Counted from the first letter of the stretch, positions 49,296 through 61,944 are shown. The stretch is 64,000 nucleotides of DNA from Nannobrachium achirus (GCA_963921795.1 OY997641.1:55563950-55627949), one strand, 5' to 3'. Translations and numbers: made by a program. The notes: a model not told the origin generated them from the letters alone.

Positions 49296-51509
49296 CAGGG
49301 GTAGGCAACCTTAGGCACGGGTGCCAACATTGGCACAGGGGAGGGTGATCATTGGCACACTGGCAGAAGTGTGAGAAGTGTGAAAGAGAGGATCTATATT
49401 TTTGAATCAAATATTGTTTTAAATGTGGTCAATTAAATGAGGTCACCCACTTTGCAGCAAATTACATCCTTCTACGTTCATTAACATTCTGAACTATGAC
49501 TGGGGAGGGAGTCGAGGAGATAGGTGGGTTATTGCTTTGAGTCTAATGATCATTATAACAACTAGAAGCTCGGCCGCCCGTCTAGTCGGCGCACTGGCCA
49601 ACTCGGGAACAATGTAAATAGGGGATGAATGCTCCGCCCTTTAATGCGAACCCCATTATACCTGTTGTCATAGGATCTGTTTTGACCATCTGTTTGCGTG
49701 TGTCCATTTCTGCCCATATATGGGGATATCTATCTGTCTACGTCCATTTTATGTCCAAATATGGAGATCTCTGTAGGACCCGTTTTGACCATCTGTTTGC
49801 CTGTGTCCATTTATGCCCATATATGGAGTTATCTGTCTGTCTGCGTCCATTTATGCCCATATATGGAGATCTCTGTAGGACCTGTATTGACCATCTGTTT
49901 GCCTGTGTCCATTTATGCTCATATATGGAGATATCTGTATCTGTCTGTCTGCATCCATTTCATGCCCATATATGGAGATCTCTGTATCTGTTTGTATGTG
50001 TCCCTTTATGCCCATTATGGAGATCTCTGTATCTGTCTGTGCCTCCGACTGTGTTGCAGACACAGTGCTGGTTCCCCCTTTAATGCAAACCCCATTATAC
50101 CTGCATGTTGTCATAGAACCCGTTTTGACCATCTGTTTGCCTATGTCCATTTATGCCCATATATGGAGATATCTGTATCTGTCTTTTTGCGTCCATTTTA
50201 TGCCCATATATGGAGATCGCCCTGGCCAACTCGGGAACAATGTAAATAGGGGATGAATGCCCCGCCCTTTAATGCAAACCCCATTATACCTGTTGTCATA
50301 GGATCTGTTTTGACCATCTGTTTGCGTGTGTCCATTTCTGCCCATATATGGGGATATCTATCTGTCTACGTCCATTTTATGTCCATATATGGAGATCTCT
50401 GTAGGACCCGTTTTGACCATCTGTTTGCCTGTGTCCATTATATGCCCATATATGGAGTTATCTGTCTGTCTGCGTCCATTTATGCCCATATATGGAGATC
50501 TCTGTAGGACCTGTATTGACCATCTGTTTGCCTGTGTCCATTTATGTTCATATATGGAGATATCTGTATCTGTCTGTCTGCATCCATTTCATGCCCATAT
50601 ATGGAGATCTCTGTATCTGTTTGTCTGTGTCCCTTTATGCCCATTATGGAGATCTCTGTATCTGTCTGTGCCACCGACTGTGTTGCAGACACAGTGCTGG
50701 TTCCCCCTTTAATGCAAACCCCATTATACCTGTTGTCATAGGACCTGTTTTGACCCTCTGTTTGCCTGTGTCCATTTATGCTCATATATGGAGATATCCG
50801 TATCTGTTTTTCTGCATCCATTTTATGCCCATAAATGGAGATCTATGCAGACACAGTGCCGGAAAACCCTGATGTCAGACATCAGAATCCAAACCTTTCG
50901 TGCTGGTTCCAGAAAATCGCGTATCGGATCGAGGCCGGGCACTGCACTACCTGCTGCGGCGGGGAACGCGCGTGCCGAATTTGAAATAGGGAATGAATGC
51001 CCCACCCTTTAATGCAAACCCCATTATACCTGTTGTCATAAGAGCCGTTTGGACCATATGTTGCCTGTGTCCTTTTATGCCCATATAGGAACATCAGAAT
51101 ACGTAACCAAGGCATTTTTTGTTGACTCATGTGGCGTACGTGATCTCAGAGCCTTTTATGATGTGATGTCACAATGAGTCAGCGCTTGCGCCGATTTCCT
51201 CCGGAACAGCCTTAAGTCAACAATCAGCCCCGCATAAGGAGATTCCGAACGTTTCGCGCAGGTTCGGGAAAACCGCGCGTCGGGTCGGGTCGAGGCCCGG
51301 CACTGCACTCCGCGCCGCGGCGGGGAACGCGCGTGCCGAATCTGAAGCCGGTGGGACGAACGGTTCTCGAGATACGCGGATTACAGACAGACACGCAGAG
51401 ACTTCTCGCATTTATAGATAGATGTCCTGGCAATCAAAACATGTCAGAATTTTGACGGGTGTCATTAGAAAATAAAAACATGGCACTTCAAAAAGGTTGC
51501 TGACCCCTG
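49296..51509. mobile_element. hAT-like element with nested insertion, right copy
   Basis: Mirror of 11,826-13,827, with 8-bp flanks CTATAGAG/ATATAGAG at 49,288-49,295 and 51,510-51,517. Confidence 0.8.
49561..51421. mobile_element. Helentron-like element with minisatellite, right copy (1,861 bp)
   Basis: Mirror of 11,947-13,562. It is about 245 bp longer because a segment starting CCAACTCGGGAACAATGTAA (49,598) is repeated from about 50,222, i.e. an internal tandem duplication with a period of about 620 bp. Minisatellite units are otherwise the same. Confidence 0.75.
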
Positions 51510-51530
51510 ATATAGAGCTTCTCTTTTTAA

Positions 51531-52021
51531 CACATCGAGTGCCCGGATGTATGACGTGTGTGTGTTGCTGGTACCCATGGCAATGCGTCATTCTACCTAC
51601 CGGCGAGAGTACTGGCGAGAAAAGTAATCCGAGTAAATGTAATCGGAGTATGTCCTGTTTATTTCGCGAAAATCTTTTCTTTCAGTCAGGACCGTTTTTT
51701 ATCATTTCTAAGCCACATTGTTTGTGTTATGGCAGGTAGAAGAGGCTGCCGTTTTGAAATGAAAGTGATTTAAAAGCTAGATTAGGAGAAAACCACGTTT
51801 TTGTGCAGCCGTTAGACAGGAAGTCAACGAGACACACAGCGCGTCCGGGTGACGTATTTGCGCGCTGCATGTTGGGAAATGGAGTTTGTTTCATCACCGC
51901 GGCAGCCAAGTGCAGTAGCTACAGTACAGTATAGTTTACTGTAAAACGCGTCAAACGCGTCGTGGGCCTCCAGCGACATCAAAGAGATTGGCTTGTAGAC
52001 ACCACGTGGGCACCCGATGTG
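51531..52021. mobile_element. piggyBac-like MITE, 491 bp, right arm only
   Basis: The target duplication is TTAA (51,527-51,530 and 52,022-52,025). The ends are CACATCGAGTGCCC and GGGCACCCGATGTG. The left arm has the empty site with one TTAA (about 11,800-11,812). TTAA specificity is the hallmark of piggyBac-type transposition. Small frames inside are not recognisable. Confidence 0.85.
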
Positions 52022-52222
52022 TTAATTGATTTTAAACTATTTTGATGCAATAAAGTTCCTTTTTATAATGGCTGAATTGTTACAGATTGTACTCTTGGGG
52101 GAAATCCTTGTCAGCCCATCTTTTTTTGGGGAGAGTAGCGGTATTTCGACGTCACATTTGTTCCATCCTGGTGAATGTTAACCCGGTGAATGCTAGTATG
52201 CCTAAACCTAACCGTAACCCTT

Positions 52223-52504
52223 AAAGGAATAGTTCACCCCCAAAATGACTTTTTTTTCTATCGATTACCCACGCCATGGAGACTTGAGTTCAATAATATT
52301 TTTTTGTGTTTGTCGCATTCCTAAGACAAAAATGTGATGTTTACCAAATGCATTCGGGTCCCCATCCGGAATCGATGGGGGTAAATTCAATATAATCAAA
52401 ATGTTGTCTTAGGAATGCGACAAAACAATTAAAAATATTATTGAACTCAAGTGTCCATCACATGAGTAATCAATAGAGAAAAAGTCATTTTTGGAGTGAA
52501 CTAC
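52223..52504. mobile_element. foldback MITE, right copy
   Basis: Mirror of 11,327-11,608. Confidence 0.8.
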
Positions 52505-52644
52505 TCGGTCTGTCCATATACTTTCTCCGAAACAGAACTTTTTGGCAGAAAGGTCCTGTTCGACTACAAAATGATGTCACTCGCGACTTCTGAAAAGCAT
52601 AACACCGAATTAGAGTTCAGAAATGTGCACCCCCCCCCCATGTG

Positions 52645-52649
<5 letters not shown>

Positions 52650-52684
<35 letters not shown>
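52650..52684. repeat. (CA)n microsatellite
   Basis: Short counterpart of the GT run at 10,951-11,000. Confidence 0.95.
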
Positions 52685-52688
<4 letters not shown>

Positions 52689-53124
52689 GAGCTTTGGTGC
52701 ATGTCTCGCTAGTCACCGACCGTTTTAAAGAGAAAAGAAAAGCTTAACCACAGCTTTGCTAGTGTTCCGTGTTGTTGATAGGTTTTGACATGCATGCATC
52801 AATTCAGCGTGCAGCGTGAGGGCCAGTCAGATATGCATTCGCCCTGCAACGCTCATTTCTCGGCCACAAACGTTTTCATGCCACGGACCTTCAATATTTA
52901 CATGCAACTTCGGCACTAGCCGTTAAGAAAGTATGGATGAACTCCCCCCGAACCTAACTAATTTCGGGTCGGGGAGCCCTCCCGAAACAAAATTAGTTAG
53001 GCTCCTTATAAGAGTAAGAAACAACCCCAAGAATCATTTAAGTGTATGATTGGTGTGCCCCTGTTGCAAGTATTATCCTGTGTTTATATATTGTATGAAG
53101 TTGTAAGCTTTGTATATTACTGCT

Positions 53125-53125
<1 letters not shown>

Positions 53126-53158
<33 letters not shown>

Positions 53159-53165
53159 GAGACAG
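53126..53165. repeat. (GA)n microsatellite
   Basis: About 40 bp of GA with CAGA interruptions. Confidence 0.93.
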
Positions 53166-53340
53166 AGCATTCAATTCATTCAAACTAAACAGTGGAAAAA
53201 AGCCTATAGTGACCAAATCTGTCCGGTTCAAATTAGGTGTGATATTGTATTATAAAATGATGGAAAAGCTTCATTGTGCTAATTAGGCGTGCGTGATATG
53301 TTTAGATGTGTGTGAGAGGCAGTCCCATGGGACTGTCTCA

Positions 53341-53405
53341 AGCCTGGGTATGAACCCATGACCCTTAGCTTTTAAGTCAAGTGCTCTACGCACTTGCCTC
53401 ACAGT
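53341..53405 (-). repeat. tRNA-like sequence, fuller copy
   Basis: The minus strand reads GAGGCAAGTGCGTAGAGCAC, TTGACTTAAAAGCTAAGG and GGGTTCATACCC: D-arm-like, anticodon-arm-like and B-box parts in order. The acceptor ends do not pair convincingly, so it is probably a SINE head or tRNA pseudogene. Confidence 0.5.
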
Positions 53406-53886
53406 TGCAATTAAGCCACATTCTGCCACATCAAATGTGTCCAAATCTATTATATGATCCTGGATCAGGGGAAGAAAAGCGGAGAACCGGGCACTTGAAA
53501 AAAAGGGGAAAAAAACTGGGCCCATATGTGGGGAAATAACTGCACGGGTGAAACAAACTGCTCTCTGTCTGCCTTTAATTATGCACTTCACTGGCCAAAT
53601 ATGGACATCTGTGACATGTGACACCCCCACCCCCCTTCCCCCTACCCCCATCCAAATATGGACATTTACATCACTAGTATAAACATTATAAAACGAAGGT
53701 AAAATAGCACTCACACCTACAGTATCAGGAAGCAAGCAATAGAAGAAGACAAAAAAGAAGACAAAAGCTGTATTTAAACAGACATACATATCAACTATAT
53801 TGAATTCCCTGGACCGTGAATTCCTTTGTCTCCACATCGTAGAGCCGTATGGAAGCGATTGATCTGAATCCATTTCATTGTACAGA

Positions 53887-54903
53887 ATGTTGTACTGGAC
53901 ATTTCATCAGAGAGGAGGGCTGATTGCAGCCCGTGCTGCCGTTGTGGTGGAGCACCAGGTGTACTGCTTTGGAGACCTGTCCGACAGGGCCAACAAGTAC
54001 CAGATGAACGTCCGTGTCTTCAACACAGTGTATTTTTGCTGGACAAAGTTGCCTCCAGTGGCAACTGGACGAGAACGTCCCCCTGAGGTTCCCTCCATTC
54101 GTTGGGGATACACGGCTGTGCTTGTAGAAGATGTCATCTACATCTGGGGAGGACACCCTTACCGCAACCTGCTTTATGCGCTTGATGTCGATACCCATGG
54201 ATGGTTGAAGTGTGAGGTTTCTGGGACTGTTCCGGAGGGGAGGCACAAACACTCAGCTAATGTCTTGGGGAAGGTCATGTATGTCTTTGGAGGATTTACC
54301 AAGTTGACTGGATTCACTAGAGACATGTACAAGTTGGACACCAGCACAATGGTTTGGTCTTTAATTAACAGCAGAGGAATCCCACCAACTGCTTAAAAAT
54401 GTTACCCAGCCATGATCATCGAGACAAAGATTCTTGTATTTGGAGACTATAGGTTTGACACAGAAACCAACTTCTGGATGAAAATACCTCGCACATTCCC
54501 ACCCGCTCAATATGTCTACAATGGAATGCTGTGCAGATTTGCTGGTAGCAATTTCGGAGGTACCCTGATAAAGGGGAAACGTCCGAGTCCGTGTGCACAG
54601 AAACATCTCTTGCACTGTTGCGTGGTGGGACATCTCTTGCACTGTTGCGTGGTGGGAGATTGTATTTTGCTCTTCATATATAAAAATAACAACAATGAAC
54701 TCTACATCTTAGACTTGAATCCTAGTCTGAAGATGTTATGTAAACTAGCAGTTATTCAGTACGGTCTGGAGCTGTCCGAATTCCCACACAACATCAGGTG
54801 GGAACTGGCAGCCATGACAACCACCAACAACAACAACAACAACATGCGACAAAAACAGGGAACAAACCCCAGACCAAGGAACAAAAGGAAGAGAGAAAAC
54901 TGA
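53887..54903 (+). pseudogene. klhdc3-like intronless copy, right arm, with premature stop
   Basis: The same retrocopy as 8,308-9,315. The frame opens at ATG 53,887 (MLYWTFHQRG) and stops at TAA 54,394-54,396, where the left copy has TCA (GIPPTS there, GIPPTA-stop here). The frame resumes at once (KCYPAMIIETKILVFGDYRF) to the KLHDC3-like end ILDLNPSLKMLCKLAVIQYG and stops at 54,903. There are about a dozen amino-acid differences from the left copy in the first 170 residues. Confidence 0.8.
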
Positions 54904-55279
54904 CAAGAATCAACAACCAGGAGGCCCTCCTGGTGTGATGGAAGTAAACCTCACACAGTCTGGTTGCAGTGGTTCCCCAATTTTTATACCGTGACCCAGG
55001 AGAAGTTTGATGTCTCCACGGGACCCAAACAAGTGAGAATATTAGTTGTACTCCAGTTTAAACATTTTGCTTGTGGAAGTTGTGGAATGTCTCCTAACAG
55101 TGAGTGATGACAGTGAGTGAAGTGATAATTTAAGGACTTTAAAGGGATGGTGTTTTCTGCTGGTGTTTCAGTCTGAGTGTATCAAAGGGTGCGTTCGGAA
55201 ATGCGCACTGGGTGTGTGCTCAGTGTAGTGAGTGCCTAACCCTAACCCTAACCTCAGTAACCCTAACCCTAACCTTAAA
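54904..55279. other. outermost right arm
   Basis: No gene. It includes a hAT-like terminus fragment (GTGGTTCCCCAATTTTTATA) and CCTAACCCTAACCCTAACC words at about 55,236-55,276 that pair with 7,640-7,681. Confidence 0.6.
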
Positions 55280-55317
55280 GGCCGGCTACAGACCTAAAGG
55301 CACAAAAACGAGTGCGT

Positions 55318-55514
55318 TTCGTGGGGGGGAGGCGGGGGGCAGACACAGCACAATGCATTCCGGATGGAAGTCGAGTGGTTTGAAGTCGAGTGCGAGTCGT
55401 GTGGTGTTGTGTGGTTGCGTCCAACTTGCTCACGACTCGCACTAGACTTCAAACCACTCGACTTCCATCCGCAATGCATTGTGCTGTCTCTGCCCCCCGC
55501 CTCCCCCACACAAC
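55318..55514. repeat. long perfect-stem hairpin at the outer edge of the right arm
   Basis: GCACAATGCATTCCGGATGG and the following bases face CCATCCGCAATGCATTGTGC. The stem covers roughly 80 bp each side (GAAGTCGAGTGGTTTGAAGT inverted at 55,447-55,466), flanked by G-rich and C-rich tracts. No counterpart in the left arm; probably a foldback MITE. Confidence 0.8.
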
Positions 55515-55986
55515 TCTCACTCAACTTGTGCGTTCCAGTCTGAGTGCAGCCAAAGGTGTATTCAGTGATAATGAAAGTGGCCCGGGGGTCATCTTGTCAC
55601 AGTGTGGAAATGTTTTGTTTTTTATAGATTTTCTACACCATTATAATGTTCTCGTTTTGATCATTACACCCAATCACTGAATATTGGTAGGCCTACGTCT
55701 CCAGCTTCAGGATAGGTATGATACTGATTTACTACGAGACTGTGGCATTTTATGAGTGCAGTAGTTTACAATCTAGGCATTTAGCAGACGTTCTTAATTC
55801 AGAGCGACTGTGGTTCTCAAAACTTTTATTTTGACCATCATAACTAAACATCATAACATAACTACGGCCATACTCTACCCTGATTGGTCGAGGACTGGCT
55901 GGCGACCTCTGAAAACGGAATCTAGCTATGCTCGCAACACAGGCCATGGTGGAAGTTCTTATATGGTCAGCACATTCTAGTGAGGA

Positions 55987-56220
55987 GGCTCTTTTAAGAG
56001 CCAACCACCTGAATTTTATAAGAGTATCCTCAATTGTACTTTATGCACCACAGACCACGGTCACATGTGAGATGAGACAAATGGCCCCTGCTAAAATACA
56101 TTTAATGTATTACAAGGTTAAACGTTAAACATCGTAGCTGACCTGTGTTCTAATTCAAATCACTTTTTCCTTGCCTTTTCCTCACATGCTTGCAAACCAA
56201 CCCACCACCCCTGATATTGT
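55987..56220 (+). pseudogene. orphan H1 3' end with stem-loop
   Basis: GGCTCTTTTAAGAGCC at 55,987-56,002 is followed by AACCACCTGAATTTTATAAG, CACCACAGACCACGGTCACA and CTTGCAAACCAACCCACC. These align with the sequence after the left H1 stem-loop (16,291-16,540). No H1 coding sequence precedes it. Confidence 0.8.
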
Positions 56221-56311
56221 GTTAAACTTAACAACCTTTTGGTTCAACATGAAAACGACATGAATAGTAAGTACCATTACACATCATATAGCAATAGGGA
56301 TTGGATATACA

Positions 56312-56400
56312 TCAATTCAAATGAGCTTTATTGGCATGAGAAAACATACGTTTATATTGCCAAAGCAAGTGTCAAAAATAAAATATAAACAGATGAAAAT
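56312..56400 (-). mobile_element. retroposon 3' tail
   Basis: CAATTCAAATGAGCTTTATT and GGCATGAGAAAACATACG match the tail at 22,690-22,760. Confidence 0.6.
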
Positions 56401-56624
56401 GGGGAACATAATACTGCTGGAGAGGGTATAAACAGAGCTACTTTATGTTGCATTGTGTCATTTTATACAGGGTATAAACAAAATGGCACTATTTTTTCCT
56501 CAATACAATTTAGATAGTATAAGAAAATAAATAAAACACAGAGAAAGACTCATATCATGTCGATAAGAAGAGTTGACTAGTAATATTACTGTAAACTGCT
56601 GTGACCAAAAACGAATAGGGGATT

Positions 56625-56626
56625 GA

Positions 56627-56666
<40 letters not shown>

Positions 56667-56680
56667 GTGGGGGGGGGGGG
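56625..56680. repeat. (GT)n and poly-G tract
   Basis: GT dinucleotides then about 12 G. Confidence 0.95.
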
Positions 56681-56687
56681 TGATGAT

Positions 56688-56714
56688 CTGCCTGTCCTCC
56701 CTTACGTCCTCAGA
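56688..56714 (+). pseudogene. H4 promoter relic
   Basis: 27 nt identical to 17,051-17,077 (CTGCCTGTCCTCCCTTACGT plus CCTCAGA) in the same place relative to the H1 3' end, but followed by H2A promoter sequence and not H4. Confidence 0.75.
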
Positions 56715-56719
56715 CTCAG

Positions 56720-56880
56720 AGGAACCTCCTTCTTTGGGGATGAACGCAAAGTTTTTAGACAGGGGGCAGGGCTCTGGGAGGAGCCATAGGGAGGACGATG
56801 ATGCTGATTGGAGGGGAGCTCAAACACACTCAACCCGCACACAGACTCCACTTTCCTTTCTTTAGTCGAAGATATAAAAG
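56720..56880 (+). promoter_or_regulatory. third-group H2A promoter (half of a former divergent spacer)
   Basis: It contains GGAACCTCCTTCTTTGGGGA, CTGGGAGGAGCCA, an inverted CCAAT (ATTGG, about 56,811) and TATAAAAG (56,873-56,880). The order of blocks matches the right-arm spacer read towards H2A. Confidence 0.7.
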
Positions 56881-56934
56881 GTCTCGCGCGCCTCTCAACC
56901 AGCACATTTCTTCGAGGTACTACTCCAGAAATAA

Positions 56935-57321
<387 letters not shown>

Positions 57322-57353
57322 ACCTGCTTCATTCGTTTGACAAACCCCACAAA

Positions 57354-57369
57354 GGCTCTTTTAAGAGCC
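57354..57369 (+). promoter_or_regulatory. histone 3' stem-loop of H2A (third group)
   Basis: GGCTCTTTTAAGAGCC, 32 bp after the stop. Confidence 0.97.
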
Positions 57370-57946
57370 ACCCACTGTTTCAATTTAAAGAGATTTTCCC
57401 CATTACTTAAACATGTACATTTCATATAAACTCATTTTGTCATGAGCATATGAGGCATTTGTAGGCAATGCAATACATGTACGTTGCATGGATCGAGCCT
57501 CAGTTAATTCAGCATTGAAAGCTGATAATTTATCCAACAAATTGATTACATTCGTGTTAAATATTGAGACAAGATGCCTTAGTCAACAATTCAATATAAC
57601 TGGGCATAACGGTTTATCTTGGTGTATTTAATTGTAGGATTAATTGACTTTCTATTAAAAAAAAGCATAATACATGGTCCATGATCTTTGAGCACATTGA
57701 TATAATTGGAAAAATTAATTAGAGTATGATTTTACTATTATGCATACATAATCTTTATACAACAAAGCATCCTTGTGTCAAGTGTTGTTTTGTCACTCAA
57801 GTGGACATGTTTGTTTCTTCTCATCTCATATGACACACAATGTATTTTCAGTTTGCTGGAAAGTGGTATTCCATAGTATTTATCTATTACAGCAGCTCCA
57901 GTGTGAAGTGTTCCCCACCAATCGGTAGAAAGGGACTTATGGTACC
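57370..57946. other. H2A-H3 interval, third group
   Basis: AT-rich, no gene or recognised repeat. Confidence 0.5.
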
Positions 57947-58481
<535 letters not shown>

Positions 58482-58510
58482 TCTTTCCGTCACTGTCAAA
58501 CCCCCAAAAC

Positions 58511-58526
58511 GGCTCTTTTAAGAGCC
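58511..58526 (+). promoter_or_regulatory. histone 3' stem-loop of H3 (third group)
   Basis: GGCTCTTTTAAGAGCC; the following ACCAAATGTATTATTTGAAG is shared with the left H3. Confidence 0.97.
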
Positions 58527-59246
58527 ACCAAATGTATTATTTGAAGAGTAAGAATTCCCTGCTTATTAGGGTAGACTTAAACACTGTCCATTCACACACG
58601 TGCAATATTACGTAGGAATTGTGTTTCTAGCACGCTCACAAGGCAAATCTATGTTATTTACACGAACAAAACATTTAATAACCAGCATAATTTCTCAACA
58701 AAATATGAATCAAGATGTTCATTGTAAACTAACCGTTTGCATATGCAAAAGTGGTCCTTTATCTCCGTATTGGGGGCAAAATGACTTTCCACCTCCGTGT
58801 TAAAGGCATGCAGGTGAACGGTTGAGATTAAAGAATCAGATCAAATGTCAATAATTCCTAACCTGAGTGGAGTAAAATATAATGCAAATATATTCATTGT
58901 CATAGCAGATATCGCTATAGATTATATACTGACATATACATTCCTATTATGAAAATACATTTTTACTTCCAAACTACCATTATTTGACATGTAATTAAAT
59001 TAGCTGGGCTGTAAGCCCCATTTGTTTTGTCTTAATTTACTCACATATGACAAGGTACAGACGTATACGTTTTGATCATGTGACCTTTAACTCCATAGAC
59101 CAGTTTGCTTAGTTCTGTTAAGACACGGATCTTAATCATCAGTTAAACAAGTTCTCATCGATGACAATTAATCACATAATTGATCGATCCTGAATGACAG
59201 TGCCAAGACAATATAAATAGGAACTCTTTTGAATAAAGGTGTGGGT
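58527..59246. other. H3-H1 interval, third group
   Basis: No gene or repeat recognised. The two genes converge here. Confidence 0.5.
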
Positions 59247-59262
59247 GGCTCTTAAAAGAGCC
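59247..59262 (-). promoter_or_regulatory. histone 3' stem-loop of H1 (third group)
   Basis: Reverse complement of GGCTCTTTTAAGAGCC. Confidence 0.97.
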
Positions 59263-59299
59263 TTTGTGTTAAACTGGTTGTGGTGACTGGTGAGGCTGT

Positions 59300-59902
59300 T
59301 TACTTCTTCTTTGCGGCTGCCTTCTTGGGTTTCGCCGCCTTGGGCTTTGCTGCCTTGGGTTTGGCTGCCTTCTTTGCTGGTGCTTTCTTAGTGGCTGGCT
59401 TCACCTTCTTGGGACTCTTAGCAGCCTTCTTGGGGCTCTTGGCTACAGCTTTCTTGGCTGCGGCAGGCTTCTTTGCCTTCTTGGGAGATTTTTTAGCGGC
59501 TGCGGGCTTCTTGACTGCCGCCTTCTTGGGGGATTTCTTTGCCGCTGCGGGTTTCTTGACTGCAGGCTTCTTGGCTTTGACTGCTTTCTTTTCAGTCTTC
59601 TTGTTGAGCTTGAAGGACCCAGAAGCACCGGTGCCCTTGGTCTGAAGCAGGGTGCCGTTTGCTACCAGCCTCTTCACAGTGTTCTTAACGATGACCTTCT
59701 TCTTGTCCACGTCGACGCCACCGGCGGCCAGAGCCTTCTTGAGGGCGGCCAGAGACACACCGCTCCTCTCCTTGGAAGCTGTCACAGCATCGACGATGAG
59801 ATCCTGGACGCTGAGACCGTCCTTCTTGGGTTTAGCGGCAGCCTTCTTCTTTGCTGCTTTGGCCGGGGCGGCGGCAGCTGGAGCTGGGGCGACTTCTGCC
59901 AT
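59300..59902 (-). CDS. linker histone H1, divergent paralogue (200 aa)
   Basis: Starts [20 protein letters not shown]. The globular domain ([60 protein letters not shown]) differs from the arm H1 at many positions: VQDLIVDAV for [29 protein letters not shown] for [20 protein letters not shown]. The tail keeps AAKKSPKKA repeats. The K/R-V-K helix region is altered, so DNA contacts may differ slightly, but the fold looks intact. H1 box at 60,058-60,064. Confidence 0.97.
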   Translation of the reverse strand: MAEVAPAPAAAAPAKAAKKKAAAKPKKDGLSVQDLIVDAVTASKERSGVSLAALKKALAAGGVDVDKKKVIVKNTVKRLVANGTLLQTKGTGASGSFKLNKKTEKKAVKAKKPAVKKPAAAKKSPKKAAVKKPAAAKKSPKKAKKPAAAKKAVAKSPKKAAKSPKKVKPATKKAPAKKAAKPKAAKPKAAKPKKAAAKKK

Positions 59903-60057
59903 TCTCTTCAGTATCGTATTTCAGATGCACTGAACTAAAGTCTAGAGAGACTGATGGTGAGAGAGGAGGAGGGGGTGGAAGTTAAAGGATGTGTGAGAAC
60001 CATGCAGACTCAACCCACTAGGTCAGTGCTCTGTGTGCTGCAGAATACTGGGACACT

Positions 60058-60064
60058 TGTGTTT
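60058..60064 (-). promoter_or_regulatory. H1 box (third group)
   Basis: TGTGTTT on plus (AAACACA on the coding strand), about 156 bp before the ATG, the same distance as in the arm genes. Confidence 0.75.
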
Positions 60065-61351
60065 TCTCTACAACTAAAAACAGATAAAATACAGACTGAG
60101 AAATATATTGAAGTCAAATAACAAATGGAGCCGATAGCAGACACGGTTCACTTCATAATCAAATCACGTGGAGTGCCGGGTACTCCTGTGTTTTGTTTGG
60201 AGACGTTAAAAACCTCACATATACACCATTACAAGGAGAGTAGTTTGCCATCTTTTCCCCGTCACTTGGCTTTTAAAATACTTTTAATATAGAACAGCTA
60301 GTTTCATATTTGCTGCAGGGCAAGTTTTGATGGCTGGCTTTGAAATAAAAGTAAAACTGGTCGTCTGTGCCAAAGGTTTTTGTTTTAAAATTGAAACTTT
60401 CCAGTGTTGGCAAACACAGCACTGCTGTTGGCCTGCCCTGTGGCATGAACACAGAGGACATTTATCTGACTCTGCTAAGCTCTTGTTTTGTTCATAATTA
60501 TAAGAAACCTGACACGTTATAGTTCATTTCACACTTACATTTATGATTAATATTTATTCAAGGACGGCCAGTAAAGAGCAAGCTCCACGTTTCCAATGGT
60601 GCCATTCACAAAACACATTTAGGAGAACAGGCACAACAGACACAAATAAACACCAAATAATGAATCATCATTTTGTTAAATTACTGTACATCGGCCACAT
60701 TGATACCTAAAAGAACAATGCCATTGTGCTCTCTTGGGTTTAAATCCTATTAGTAGAATTAAAGTAAACTGTACTGCCATGTGCTTTTCCTAAAAAAAAA
60801 TCTAATTAAGCAATCAATCAATCATAACTTTCTTGTTAACTATAGTTTTTATTTATTTAAAAAAAATGTATAAAAGATTTAGACAAAAATACCCATTATG
60901 TATAAGTTAAAAAGAAATCCAAACTAATTCAAGTTAAATAATAATAAGCCATATAATTAAATGGGAGAAAACACTTCCGTTTTAGTTTCATCCCAACCTT
61001 CCCTCTGTATGCCTAGGTATCCAATAGATTGCTGAGTAAATTGACACACAGCCAGCATAATAAAAAGCGCTATATAAACTCTTGTAGCTCTTGCTATAGT
61101 ACATCTAGTTTAGAATAAAGAATTTAGCACAAATGGTCTCAATAGTGTGCGACTCCCTGCACAGCAGTGCACACCCACAAAGGGAGTCTTTGTTTCTGCC
61201 GCTAAAATATAGACTAGGGATAACGTATAACCATTAGAGTAAATCTATACATTAATTGTACTAGTTCTATTCCACGCAAATTGAGTCAAATTGTAACACT
61301 AAATGCATATTTATATCTAAACATTCTAAATGCATTATTGCTACTAATCCG
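60065..61351. other. H1-H4 interval, third group
   Basis: AT-rich with no supported gene and no clear mobile element other than the small MITE that follows. Confidence 0.5.
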
Positions 61352-61422
61352 TAGCCTGGCTCCAGCCAATAGACCCGCCCACTCTCTGATTGAACTCCAG
61401 CGCAGAGTCTGAAATCAGGCTA
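61352..61422. mobile_element. very short MITE, 71 bp
   Basis: The ends are TAGCCTGGCTCCAG and CTGAAATCAGGCTA (imperfect inverted repeats). The perfect 9-bp flank ACTAATCCG lies at 61,343-61,351 and 61,423-61,431. Confidence 0.75.
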
Positions 61423-61576
61423 ACTAATCCGAGATGATGTTCGTTGCAGGCCATTTAAACTTTAATGTGCAGCGACTTTCGTTAAATACGTGACTGCCCG
61501 TTTGCTTAAAGAAATAGTATGACCTAGTTACTCACATTACAATAATAGAATGAACTCTTGTATTAACAGTGTGGGC

Positions 61577-61592
61577 GGCTCTTAAAAGAGCC
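61577..61592 (-). promoter_or_regulatory. histone 3' stem-loop of H4 (third group)
   Basis: Reverse complement of GGCTCTTTTAAGAGCC, 31 bp beyond the stop. Confidence 0.97.
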
Positions 61593-61623
61593 TTTGAGTT
61601 GTTGGTAGATCAAGTCAGCATTA

Positions 61624-61944
<321 letters not shown>

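Noticed and set aside
53341-53405. A functional tRNA gene
   Set aside because: The anticodon and T arms are suggestive, but an acceptor stem does not pair and the mirror copy is deleted in the anticodon arm; better read as a SINE head or pseudogene.
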